64,000 bases of DNA, from the NCBI GenBank assembly GCA_032622095.1, contig CP136067.1:196068052-196132051 (forward strand). Reading direction: 5' to 3'. Positions within the stretch are counted from its first letter, which is position 1; every line of letters begins with the position of its first letter. The notes under the pieces are model-generated. The model searched no databases, was not told the DNA's origin, and was given only the letters and a program-made list of their open reading frames with translations. This document shows positions 24,047 to 36,358 of the stretch, piece by piece. The stretch is from Siphonodentalium dalli. Lineage: Eukaryota; Mollusca; Scaphopoda; Gadilida; Siphonodentaliidae. A program made the position numbers and the translations under genes.

Positions 24047-24532
24047 GAGCGGATAGCTCAGTTGGTTTGTGGGCCGACCTCTGAGCTACACCTTCGACAC
24101 GGTCGAGGGTTCAAATCCGACAAAATATCGGTCGGACTTTGTGTCGCCATCTCCATACCCAGTACCACGGGCATCACAAATCAATCATCGATGCCACGAT
24201 CAGTGATCTGAGAAAGATTCCAGAAGCCAAAGAGTCTCAGACAAAATTTGAAAAAAATGCGTACTGGACTAACTTCGTACCTCTGCTCCTCTCGTAATGT
24301 CATGACCAGGGGTGACACTACACTTGGCACACCGTCGGGTCGGGAGCCGACGCTAATGGCTGTCCCGTGTGAAACAATGTGCGCACGTTAAAGATCCCTA
24401 CCGTGGCGAAGAAGTCACGGGTTCGGCAAAAAAACTCCCTGGAAAAATTATTGATCTACTCGATCCCGTCCTGTAAAAGCCAGCCTTGGTCACTAGGACG
24501 TAACAACTACAGATACAGACAGACAGACAGAT
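24047..24532 (+). mobile_element. tRNA-derived SINE
   Basis: The 5' part is tRNA-like: acceptor-like GAGCGGA, then A box TAGCTCAGTTGG (24054) and B box GGGTTCAAATCC (about 24108), the internal RNA polymerase III promoter. The anticodon arm and 3' acceptor are not those of a working tRNA. A ~380-bp body follows with GTGCGCACGTTAAAGATCCC, a conserved-core-type sequence. The 3' end is ACAGATACAGACAGACAGAC. This tail resembles that of the LINE at 18790-19345, its possible mobilising partner. Confidence 0.85.
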
Positions 24533-25228
24533 CATGGTAATAAACATTCTGATTCATTGTAGACGGGAGCTATTTATCTCGCAAGATCGCGCGTTTTGTT
24601 TACATATTGGAGTGAAATAAAAACAGGGTTTGGTTACGGTATATATACAGTTCTGACCGATTTATTCTGAGATTTCTTAATATAAAGCGTTTAGTTGCCA
24701 AGTTATGAAATAATTAATCGCACGAACAACCTGGCATTTAATGGGGTCTGTTTGAAAATTTGGTGACGATGATTTTGTGCGGAATTAGGGTAGTATCAAA
24801 AGTGGCAAATTTAAGGACGGAAACGGCACACGGACCTATTATTATTATTTTTTTGTTTTCTTCTGTTGGTTATATTAGGTCCGAAGAGTCATTCTTCACA
24901 ATTGACTAGGTTAGAGAGTTCCAGCATTCACAAGGAATCGAGCATAGCCCGGACATTAACACTGTCGCCTGTGCCCTGCAATAGTGGAGAATAGTCGGTG
25001 TACTGTCATTAACGCCACCGGTGTATACTGTGCTTGAAAATATAATATCCACTGGTGTTATGCGGGATTAGGTCGATGTAAAAGCTGCGAATGTGTCGCT
25101 TTAAAAGCGGTAGTGTTACCCCGAATGCGGTATCCTCAATAACATAGTCCGACACAGATTAGCACAAGTGCTGATATTGATAATTACCACACACTTTGGA
25201 AAGCATGCGATCGTGTGGTAATCAAAGA
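24533..25228. other. Non-coding stretch, nothing recognised
   Basis: No supported exon, RNA gene or repeat end was found here. Confidence 0.35.
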
Positions 25229-25535
25229 TGGATTTCGACGAAATTTGATACCTAGGAATAGTTTTGTCCGGGGAGTGTTTTGGTCGGGTCAAATCGTGAC
25301 CCCGACCTGACCTTGACCTTCAAAATTGTCAATTCAAGGTCAAATCGGATAAAACGTACGGATTTCGACGAAATTTGATACCTAGGGTTACTTTTCTCCG
25401 GGGAGTGTTTTGGACAGGTCAAATCATGACCCCGACCTGACCTTGACTTTAAAAATAGTCAATTCAAGGTCAAATCGCGCCTTTCGCCGGAAAGCAGATG
25501 GGAACAGCCCGGACGAAGTCGGGCCCACCAGCCAG
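25229..25535 (+). mobile_element. Helitron-like element, 5'-truncated, two ~130-bp internal units
   Basis: Two units begin GGATTTCGACGAAATTTGAT (25230 and 25360) and carry TGACCTTGACCTT and TCAAGGTCA. The copy ends in GCCCGGACGAAGTCGGGC (25507-25524) and CCAG at 25532-25535, a mutated form of the usual CTAG. Confidence 0.7.
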
Positions 25536-25728
25536 TGTAATAAAAAGCGAGACAGCTTAAAGAATGTAATGTAAAACACGAGAAACGGGAAAACGTGGTA
25601 TATGGAAGTATCCAAATTTCCCACATGGAATTTTACAGCTAGTTTATTTTATAATTATATTATAATTTATATTTATGGCTAATAATATGATCTTGGTGGC
25701 GTTACCATTTCTGACTATGGTTTTCTTG

Positions 25729-26285
25729 TCTATTATATGTTTTGGAACTTCTGTCTGTGTGTATGTATTTGTGTTATAGACTCGAAAAACTGCTCGACCG
25801 ATCCGACTCAAATTTGGTGTGTAGGCCTACTTTGATCCGGGGAACAATATGGGCGGGTCCAATTTCACGTGCGACCGTGTCCTTGACCTTGACCTCGCTC
25901 AAATACGCTCATATAGGCATGTTTCTGGACCTCGACCGATCCCACTCAAATTTGGTAGCTGGGCCTACTTTGATCACGGGAACAATATGGGCGGGTCCAA
26001 TTTCACTTGCGACCGCGTCCTGACCTTGACCTCCCTCATATACGCTCATATAGGCATGTTTCTGGACCTCGACCGATCCGATCCAATTTGGTATAATGTA
26101 GACCTACTTTGATCCCGGGAACAATATGGGTGGGTCCAATTTCACGTGCGACCGTGTCCTTGATCTTGACCATATTCGCTCATATAGGCATATTTCCGGG
26201 CCGATCGATCAATAGTTTGTCCAGGCGGAGACGATCACAAATAATTCCCTAAATAGCCCGGACGAAGAGGGGGCACATCGGCTAG
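25729..26285 (+). mobile_element. Complete non-autonomous Helitron-like element with three ~137-bp units
   Basis: The 5' end is TCTATTATATGTTTTGGAAC (25729). The 3' end is GCCCGGACGAAGAGGGGGC followed by CTAG (26282-26285). Three tandem units each start CTCGACCGATCC (about 25792, 25929, 26067). Because the upstream 90 bp are shared with the 23.2-kb copy, the true 5' limit could lie further left. Confidence 0.7.
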
Positions 26286-28399
26286 TGTTGTCTATTTTCG
26301 TAGACGTATTTTACTCAACAAAAGGCCAAAAATAAGACGTTAAAAGTTCGTTGACACCCATACAATGTTCTGATTACGCAGTTTATGAAGTTTATGTCGG
26401 GCATCCGCTTGCTGGATGCTGATTATCTAGGTTAAATTCTAGAATTCTATAATATGCAGCTATTACAGCATATAAAAGCACGATAACCTTTCACTCAATC
26501 ATATTTTAGATGGACTAGGGATCTCTGAGAATTGACTTGAATCCTATTGATTAATTTGTAGGAATTCTTAGCTATTAAGTTCAACAAGCAGTAAAAGATA
26601 AAACAAAGAGAAAAGAATAATGCAGTTACAAATATTATTATATGGATGTTAATCCTTTGGTGACTAAATGTGCTGTAATGAGCAGCGACTTGAATCCTAT
26701 TGATTCATTTGTAAGAATGCTCAGTTATTAAATTCAACATGCAGTAACAGATTGTTTGAATTATTAGCCAAACATTCATACAAATGAATCATTAGAAATC
26801 AGTGTTATGGGTGTCTGAACCTGGCTATTATAAGGCACATTATTATTCCTCGCTGATAACGTGTCAAGTGAGCAGGGACGTGGGCTGGAGGGTCTCCAAT
26901 GTTGGGGCATCCACCTTGGAATTTCCAACCGCACCATCCCTTTGAAACAGACCAAACTCATGCACAAGGCCTGGGCTTTGGTTTTTCCCAACTGCATGAT
27001 ACATTATAGCTCTAGATTGTATGCCATTCTGAAGTGAATTGATAAGTAGCCTTTGATTGGCCACCATGCAAACCGGGGGAGAAACTCAGGATATATGGGC
27101 CCATGCGCAGTGAGAAAATGTGGATATCTGAACCTGAAAATAATCTAGACTGGCGTCAAGATTCCCAAGTGTTGGAAGTTTCCAACCTGGCGCCCCATCC
27201 CCCACAAGATTGGAAATGTTCCCAACAGATGGAGAGAGAGAGAGAGATTATTTATTTTGTAAAAGAGCATACATTATTAATACAAAGCATATTAATTAAA
27301 TGGAATTAGATTCTTTGTCCATTAAAACCAGTTTCTTGCCAATTGGGCGGGGTGGGAGGGGGGGGGGGGGGTAAATGTGATATAGAAAACTAGATCACAC
27401 CTGCTCCCTACTTCCTGTCCACCCATCATGAGTTTTGGATCAACTCTAAAGAAGAGGTGTCCATTTGTATATGTCAAATATGGTTGATTAAATGTTTAAA
27501 GTGTAGGAAAGTATGCAAATGTTGGTATGAAAACGACAAATTCCCCACTATTAAATTGTTGTCAAATCAAACTAAAAGAACAATTTCAACATATTGTTGG
27601 TGTTAAATTTCAAACCAATCTATTGTAAGATAAGAAATTTGTAACTGTTTTACATTTTACATTTACATTTAACATTTCGACCAAAGTTGGGGATAGACAC
27701 CAATTAAGCACCCCTCCCCAAGTCCCCCCACCACCCCAATCACGTCGTAACATATCAATGATTCAGTTGAACGTGATTTCATAAGTTATATTCATGTCTG
27801 GGCGACAAACATGTGTAAATGTCCCTCGGGCGGACTTCAGAGGAGGAACTATGATGGCGCTGGCATTGAAATATTGTCACACCTGGATCTTTCAATAATG
27901 CCCAGATTAAGTAAATGAATATAACATCTCATATTCTCCTGAGAGTAGATTTATATTACCCTTGGTCGTTTATACAGGCGGGCATGATTGTGATACTATA
28001 CTCATCGGGACTGTCAATATTTTATTTCTGCCTATTAATGTCACTTAATCTTCCGTATTAGGTATTTATTGTGTTATTTCTTAATATTCCTGTTCTATTA
28101 TGCAAATTACATAAGCTACAGTCATTATCTGGTTTAAAATATCAGATACACAAGACGATTTTCGGACCAAAGTGCAGAAATCGTTCGAATAAATCTCATG
28201 TACAGAACCGTCACAGCCATGATTCGTTTGAAATAGAACCGCAACACGCACCCGTGTTGATTACGAGATCACAGCTCTCAATTATCAACCCCTATCGGGA
28301 TACTTTCTCACCTATTTTACAAAAGAATAACACGGGTATACTTTATATTATGTATGCTTTATTGCTAGACATGATTTAACATATTACATGCAAAAACAT
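26286..28399. other. Unassigned stretch with small duplications and simple repeats
   Basis: Two direct copies of GACTTGAATCCTATTGATT (26534 and 26687, spacing 153 bp) extend over about 60 bp. A short (GA)n lies at about 27232-27247 and a poly(G) run at about 27357-27371. The plus-strand open frame 28071-28379 (102 codons) has no feature I recognise. Confidence 0.35.
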
Positions 28400-31300
28400 A
28401 TATACATATATACAAATGTGGATTAGGATGCCTACAATGGGAGACAGACACAGGCCATTGGACCGACAACTCTATATGCCACCATGTCCTTTGATGTGAA
28501 CCAAACATGCATTGGTACTATATGGCTATTGTTTTGCATAAAGGGCAACGTGAACAGTGCACACCCACATCGAGGAAGCAGGGGCTAGATAAATGTATCC
28601 CATGTGTGAGACAATTAGGACGTGGTGAAAGTGATGCCCAAATACCCAGTCGCACGCAGATTCATGCTGTATTCTCTCATGGCTAGCTTCAAATATATAG
28701 CCACATTTTTCAATATGGCTATATTCTCAACGAAGAGAAGTTTGTGAAATTTATACACGTTTGGGTATTTCCAGTAATATTCGGGTATATACTGTTGTCT
28801 AATTTCTGAGAAACATATGCAAGTTATCATCAGGTGATATTCGTCCCCTATTCCATTCTTACACAATGTACATAATCTCTCTTCTTTGTTCGTTTTCTTC
28901 CACCGCCCACTCTCAATGGCAAGCCTATGATTCGATGTCCTGATCTTCATAACATATTCAGATAAGTGGCTCGGCAAATCTGTTAGGTATTTTCTCATTT
29001 TGGGGGACGGGGTTATATCTCTATAGAGATGGCCCCTCGATGTGGATGCTACACTTGTGCCCCATTCTTGTATTAACTGATATGTAAAAATTCGTTTAAG
29101 TAATTGTATTTTCGCTCTTGACAACTCTGTTTGTTCTTCCCACATATAATTGAGGCCTGCCCCGTTTATAGTTTTCTGTATGAACACAATCCATCTTAAT
29201 TTTGTATCGAACATTTGGTCGCGCTCGTGGATAACTTTGGTCAGTTTGTATACATTTTTCGTGATTTCGGATCCTTCATTTGAGAGCAATTTTGACCAAT
29301 AGGATATTTCTCTACATTTAACTTCGATCGACAATGGGTGTCGTCCGAGTTCACCATATACCATATAATTTGGTGTACATGATTTCATACCTAGTACCAT
29401 TTTACAAAACTTAAGATGCACACTTTCAATGGATTTTATATCCTCGTGGCACCAAATTTCGCTACCATACAGAAGTATTGGCACAACCATTACATCAAAC
29501 AAATATAACATCACATCGACTGGCAACTCCAGGTTTCTGACTTTGTTAAACAGAGCGTAAATCGCTTTCGTTGCCAAGTTAAAAGTTCTCTTGATCGATC
29601 TACAGAACCTACCATTATAGAAAAATTCTACACCCAGATACACGAATTCTTTAACAATCTTCAATTCGGAATCGTTAATCTTGAATATTGGTAATCTTTT
29701 TGGTTGTTTCTTACAGAAAATTACTACCTTCGTTTTATTAGTGTTTACTTGCAGACCCCATGGGTCAGTATATAGTCCTGAAAAGCCGAAAGTGCCCTAT
29801 GCATGCATGCTTCGTCGTCGGTCATGAGTACAGTGTCATCGGCATAAAGCAAACACAATAGACATATATAGCATTTCAAATTTTCATAGAACAGTTCATC
29901 AATAAATTTGAGATTACCTATGGCGCAGTCATTAAGATAACTCTGTAAGTCATTTACGTAAAGTGAAAATAGGAAAGGTGACATTATCTCCCCCTGGAAA
30001 AGACCTATGTTGCTGCTGAAAAACTCAGATCGATCAACTTCATTCTTCACACAAGTTTTTACTTGGCTATACATGTTTTTAATTACCCTAAAAAGCTTTC
30101 CGTTGATACCGTTTCGCAACAATTTAAGAAATAGAGCTTCCCGCCAAATCGTATCATATGCCTTCCTGAAATCGATGAACGTGCAGTACAGTTTTCTCCC
30201 ACTTGCCAGGTATATATTTATAAGACTAATAAGAACAAATATGTTATCAGATGTCGAATAATTCTTTCGAACCCCGGTCTGGTTGTCATTAATTAGCTTC
30301 ATCTCATCCGAAAATTTTGATAGCCTTACATTTAGTATCGATGTGAAATTTTTTGAGAAACAGCTTAAAAGCATAATTCCCCTGTATGAATCGGGATTAC
30401 TTACATCCCCGCTCTTTTTGTAAATCGGTCTTATGACCCCAGTGGCCCAATATGTGGGATATAATCCCGTATCTAGTATTAAGTTAAACATTTTTACATA
30501 AACATCAATCAATACATCAACAGAAGATTTGAAATATTCATTGCATAGATGATCGAGTCCTGAAGCTTTATTGTTACGCAAATTGTGAATTGCCGTGCGC
30601 ATTTCTTCCTCTGTTATTTTGTTGGTTCATTTCATTCAGATTTAATTCACAAAACAACTCATCTATATGATCTGCCAGATCTGCTTTTTCGTCTGTATCT
30701 TCATTCATTGCTTTAAAATATTCATAAAAATCACCTATATCAACTTTACTACTATTCGGTGCTGATCTATCGCTATTTGTGAGTTTGTCTAATTGTTTCC
30801 AAAAGTCACCACCAGCCTCAGAGCAAAAGCTCCGTAATTCGGCGATGTTTGATTTACGTTCGTTTCTTATTTTATTATCCATCATTTTACGATAATCTAT
30901 ACCGGTTAATCTTAATATATCCTTATTTTTATCATTTCGATCACGTTGATAATCGGATTTTGCTCTATGGAAACAGTCGCGTTGTTTCTTACAATCTTCG
31001 TCAAACCATGATTTGTGTATTTTTCGCTGTCGTGTGGATTTATGGTTACCACATTGAAACGTTCCACACGTCTTGCTTGCGGCTTCTACTAAAACTCCAG
31101 TTATGTCGCTGCAGATTCGGGTTACTAGTTGCGAAACGAGTTTCCCGACAGATTCCTCACTGATTTGTTGCGCAAATACGCCTTTAAATTCCGGTTTCCA
31201 CCGTTTTCGCCTCATCTCTTGTTGATTAACATGGTTATTTGGAAAATCCGGGTTATCTTTTCGGTTCCACATATTAATTTCAATGTGGAATCCATTGTGT

Positions 31301-32900
31301 ATATCAGAGAACAGTGGTGAGTGATCTAGTATACCGAACGTCCTGATGTCTTGGAATAGGTTTCGGCTACATATTGCGTAATCTATAAGACTTCGATCTC
31401 GACATGTCAGTTTACCGATAGCATTATCCTCTCCGCACCTGCCGTTCATAATAAGTATTTTACAATTGATACATAAATCAATCAGCTTATACCCATAGCT
31501 GTTGACATTCCCTACATCTTCACTGCATCTGACAGGAATATCACATACCCTACTGCAATTATCATATGTGGGTCTATCAGAAATATAGTCAATTAATGTT
31601 TGAGGAACATTTGTTGCGTGTTGGATATCACGATGGTCCACAAGGAGAATATCACTCAGTTCTTTAGTTCGGGCATTGAACTCTCCAGTCAATAAGACTT
31701 TATCTGCATTTCCGCGTAATTGAATTAACTCGCGACCAATTTCGGTAGCCCAATCGTTATTTGCATATCGGGTACCAGCGGGCGGAACATAAACAGCTCC
31801 AACAAGCAGAGACTGGCCATGGGAGACTACTCTAAACCAAGCCGTATTTTTCGATTTCGATTTCAATGGTATGATGTCTCTTATTAGCCTTTTCTTGGTG
31901 GCAACGATTATGCCACCACACCGTTTTCCATTTCCCATAGCCTTACCCTTGGTGACTATCACATCAAACCCTGGAATTATTACTGAATCCTCAATGAATG
32001 TTTTTGTTTCTGACAAACATAGGATATCGTATTCGTTTATATGGTCCATAAACTCTTGATATTTCATTCATTTTTCAAGCCCACACACGTTTAGAGATAG
32101 AATTTTCAGTGAATTTTCATCAATTAACCTAGAGTGATTCTCTTCGCTACCAACGTGAGTATCCAAACCCTTAATATCGTGAGCATTATGGTGGTCAGTA
32201 GTGGCCACGTTTTTATTACAAATATAATTTAAATGTTTGTGTGACTTGACTATATCTTCCTGTACGTGTACATGCGACGAACAGGGTCCCTGAAATACAT
32301 GTTTACAAACAACAATACTATTGATTGATTGATTCTGATATGTGGTCAGTTTCCCATTGGGACACACATCAATTGTCAAGTTTGGCGTTTTTTCTCTCTG
32401 GCGTCGGTGACCCAGTGCTGCGATTGCGCTTTTTCGATTCCGCTGCCTGGGAGTCTGAAATAGCTGCTGCTAATTTTGATTTCCCGTCTGGGCTGAGGTG
32501 CAAGCAGGAATAATGATTTGGTAGTAATCATGTTTTTGTTTTTGTTCGATGGGTTGCAGGGAAGTGACTGTTTGGAGAAAGTCATATAAGGACAGTTGCT
32601 TCATGGGGGGTAACTTGTTTGGAATCGATACTTGAGGGGGCAAGTTATGAATTTGGGAAAATAATGGCTTCCATTGTGGCAATTTATGTAATTCAATAGT
32701 TGATTGTAATTGAGTTATTTGTGTCTTGATGGTGATGTTTGATGAGTTCAAAGTTGTGAATGCAATTAATTTGATGCTGGCTGATGTAGCTATGCAACTT
32801 GGTGGTAAACTATCATGGGCTTTGGTTATTATGGGTGGGGTGTACGATGGGTTATGGGTAATTGTGTGACACGTTTGTCGTGTTTTGTATGTCACATGTT
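28400..32900 (-). mobile_element. Second LINE (minus strand), nearly full length, degenerate
   Basis: It contains an endonuclease plus reverse transcriptase coding region (28615-32379, see the pseudogene entry). Remnants of a basic, Ser/Pro/Lys-rich upstream frame (about 32370-32520, reading TGSPTPERKNAKL) may come from ORF1. A tandem repeat at 32869-33190 sits at its 5' side. The 3' limit is uncertain: a minus-strand AATAAA lies near 28350. Confidence 0.75.
28615..32379 (-). pseudogene. LINE endonuclease-reverse transcriptase (one stop, two frameshifts)
   Basis: Reading on the minus strand from 32379: the endonuclease starts at LKILSLNVCGLEK and meets a TGA at 32068-32070 directly followed by ATG, probably a CGA-to-TGA change. 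It continues with LSETKT, VYVPPAGTRY, TGEFNAR (the usual GDFN has become GEFN), RSLIDYAI and LDHSPLF. A frameshift near 30615-30640 leads into the reverse transcriptase: GVIRPIYKK, motif A FIDFRKAYDTIWREA, FQGEIMSP and motif C YADD. A second frameshift near 29750 leads to VNTNKTKVVIF and the C-terminal RLCTLC...EYHLMITC region, ending at 28615. Clade not assigned; related to the fragment at 12840-13582. Confidence 0.88.
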
Positions 32901-33190
32901 AATTTAATTAGGCCTTGATTGGTCGTTAACATGTACATTATATTTGGAGATTTTCTTGTGGAAGGGCGTTCGTGTGTTATGGGAAATGGATGGGGAATAG
33001 TATATGAGGATTTTATGGTAACTGTGTACGCACGTTTGTCGTGTATTATAGGTTACATGTTAAGTTAATTAGGCCTTGATTGGCCGTTTAACATGTACGT
33101 TATATTTGGAGATTTTCTTGTGGAGGGGCGTTCGGGTGTTATGGGAATTGGATTGGGAATTGTATCTCACTAGATATGTGGTGTGTGGGG
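32869..33190. repeat. 161-bp tandem duplication upstream of the minus-strand LINE
   Basis: ACGTTTGTCG recurs at 32871 and 33032, and the copies continue with AATTAGGCCTTGATTGG and TTTGGAGATTTTCTTGTGGA. It lies exactly where the 5' UTR of the minus-strand LINE would be, so it may be a promoter monomer array. Confidence 0.7.
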
Positions 33191-34377
33191 GTGTGGTGGG
33201 CATACTAAACCGTTATGGAAGGTTCACCTATCGGTGTCCTTGTCATAATAATTGGTTTGTGTGGGTCGTTTGAGTTTGACATTATGATATACTTGTGAGG
33301 TCGTAAACCTTGGTGAATTGTTTCATCCAGATAGGGTTATTTGAGTTTTAATGAATAATTATGGGTAATTTTAGTTATGTTGTGAGGCAGATAAATTTGC
33401 TGGATAATGTTGTTTTTGTTTATGTTATTAGTTTATGTTGCAAGATTCCTATTTATTAATTTGAAACCTGGTGTAATCTATTTTTATGGTATTTATTTAT
33501 TTATTTTTTTGTTGTTGAGGGAAGCAAGTTTTTTTTCGCATGCCGCTATCTCTATGCGTGTTATGTTTTAAGAGGTGATCAATCTCTTAATATTGATTAT
33601 AACACCTTCTGGGCTTTATCCGATACGAAATTCCATAAGTACACTTGTGCATAGTGCACACTGGACTTGCTAGCATTGAGTTATAATCTGATTATTAAAT
33701 GATGTTTAGTGTGTTAATTTATAAGTGGACATTATGTGTAGATGGCGCGAAGAGATATTGCTTGAGAGCGTTTGTTCGTTCAAATAAATATGGTTTTAGT
33801 TGTTCGGGAGAATTTAGGGGAACTTATTGAATATGGGAGAGATGTCGGGATTGAGATAATATACGCTTTATAATAAAGAGCGTTATATGTTTGTTTCGGG
33901 GTTTCATGGCTTCAAATAATGCCGGCAAATGTCTGTGAGAAATGAGGTGGGAAATGGAAGAGGTATTGATGATGGTGGAAATGCCGTGTTTTCTGTACCA
34001 ATCGTTCTATAATAAAGAGCGTTATTTGGCGGTTCTTTGTGGTTTATGATCTCAAATAATTTGGACGAATGTCAATACAATGACGTGCACATGGGGATTG
34101 GGGAAGGTGTTATTGAGTCATTACAATGACGTGCACATAGGGAAATGCCGTGGGTTTTATACCAATCACTCTATGATAAAGGGCGTTTTTGGTGGTTTGG
34201 GGGAAGTGATGTTGGCGGAGAAATGCCGTGATTATTGTATCACATACTATATAATAATAGTGTCTTGCGGCGTTGGGGAGTATGTATACGATGTGGCATC
34301 TAGATGTATACGGGACTGTGCTTGATATATATGCGTGTGCTTTGTGGCTGTGCGTGTGCTATGTCGCTGATTATATT
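33191..34377. other. Non-coding; degenerate repeats at 33860-34260
   Basis: The words ATAATAAAGAGCGTT (33870, 34010), TATGATAAAGGGCGTT (about 34170) and GAAATGCCGTG (33980, 34142, 34219) recur in loose tandem order with spacing near 140 bp and less. No coding sequence. The first 650 bp show nothing recognisable. Confidence 0.45.
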
Positions 34378-35477
34378 ATCACAGTGGATCAACGGACACG
34401 AACCAAAACCGGAAGTCGTAGATTTCGAGGTGGAGAAATATCTGTCGACAAATATTTGTTGACATTTTTTGACGGTTTTTTGGGAAAATAAACGCTTGGA
34501 TAGCATATCTGACCAACTGAAGGTGAGTGAATATTTCTTCGCTGATGTTCGGACACCGACGATCAATTTAAGTCAGTTGGCATTGTTCGTTCGCGGAAAA
34601 AATGTCATTTAATCATCGCCGCGAGACGACTTCTTCCCCAAAATATCCCAGAAAATCATACTTTTCACATTCATCGCAGACAGCTGTCGCAACAACCTAT
34701 ATACCGGTCGAAATGCCTGTTTTCCCCCCACAAATGCATATTTTGAGTATTTTCACGGACTGTCTCAAAATTCCAAATTTCATCTTTTGATGCAGGTACC
34801 CACCTCGAAAATACTGTCCGGTTAGTCCTGTACACCCCGGAATCTAGTTGCAATCCACCAGACCCGGCGGACAGTTTTTGTTGTTCAATCAAGAGTCGAA
34901 ATGGATTAGTTGATTGGCTGCCTTTCGTTAACAGTGGCACGTTTTGGGGCAACTGCTTTTCTGTTGCAACCATAGTATACTGATCAAGTTTAGTTACCGA
35001 GTACAGTTTGCAATTTGTTCTCCTATATTCGTTCAGATCGTGTAAGGTCATTAACCAAAGAATCATTTATGGAAATATTGTTGGAACAAGAATATAACAA
35101 TGCCCTCCATGACCAAGGCCGTAGCAACAGGATTGTTTTGATGGTGGTAGGTGTAGATGTATTTTCCAATAGTTTGATATTTCAGCCAGTATATAGCGTG
35201 AAATTTGATACTTAAAAAAACAATTAAAATTCGATTAATTTAAGAAAAAACAAATCGGGACCCATGGCTGTTCTTTTTCATTATGGCCACTTTCGGGACT
35301 CACCACCCGAGTTTTGATTACGATTGTATAAAGTTTTAACTACATTTTTCGGGTATATATACACCCCTTTATTTTTATGTTTTAAACTACAGGCACCCAC
35401 CCATATTTCGGAGAATTTTCGCTAATATTACATATTATAGAATAGCAATCAAATATGCAGATGTTTATTTCCATTTC

Positions 35478-36358
35478 TATGAGAGGCCAAATTCACATTT
35501 CATAATTAATTGCAGTTAAGCAATAGCACTTAAGCATAATTATTTGCGATTAAGCGCAATTCATGGTTATACTGTGTGTAACTATGTACCCCTGGTGAAT
35601 AAATAGGTGAATCTATAACTAAACCTGAACTCATATTGACATATCACCTCCTTGTTTTCATTGCTTTGGATAGTTGTGATTGTGAACTAGCCTAAATTCT
35701 TTATCAAAATGGGTGACTCGCGACAGTATTACCTTCTGTTTTAGTCGAGTCGAGGAACCAACCCATCAAAGCTCAAGTGTGATCAGATATCGATTATTGA
35801 AGTTTGTTATTTCAATTGATTGCTGCCCAGAAACACGCCGTGAAAAGGGTGGTTTCGGTCAAAATTGCGGATGAAGATGGATAACTCTAAAACAAGTGGT
35901 AATACGGTAAAATTTCGTGATACTTTAGTAATTATACGGCCATATTTTGTTGAACAAAATGTTTATAAATCACAGGTTTTTTTTGGAAATTTGATACCAT
36001 AGTTGACAGTGGTCAGCATTATTTTTTGCAGTTAATCGATTCTGATAACTAAAGCCTATTTTGAATAAATATTGTTGTTGTTGTTGTATCTTTATAATAT
36101 GGGTCTTTCTGATCGGATTGAGGACCTTTAGTTTAAATTAGCCAAATGCAGATACACCCGGTCATGCTAATAGTTAGGTTATATGGATAGTTACACTTAC
36201 TCTCAAGCAACTCATAGCGCTTAATCTGAATTAATTGCACTTAAGCGCAATTAATTTCAATTATGCGCAAATGCCATATGTGTGCTTCAGCGCGATGTGT
36301 GGTATACTATATGTGCTTAAGCGCAATTCATTATTAAATGTGAATTTGACCTCCCATA
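35478..36358. mobile_element. Nested non-autonomous element with CTTAAGCGCAAAT subterminal repeats
   Basis: The left end TATGAGAGGCCAAATTCACA and the right end TGTGAATTTGACCTCCCATA are inverted copies. Inside each end lie several CTTAAGCGCAATT/AAT words (left: about 35511-35565; right: about 36237-36335). Subterminal word clusters are typical binding platforms for hAT- and Mutator-type transposases. The interior shares 35965-36140 with 47065-47225 and 35745-35805 with 15715-15770. No clear flanking duplication. Confidence 0.7.

Noticed and set aside
24047-24125. Functional tRNA gene
   Set aside because: A and B boxes are present but the anticodon arm and 3' acceptor are not tRNA-like, and a SINE body follows directly.
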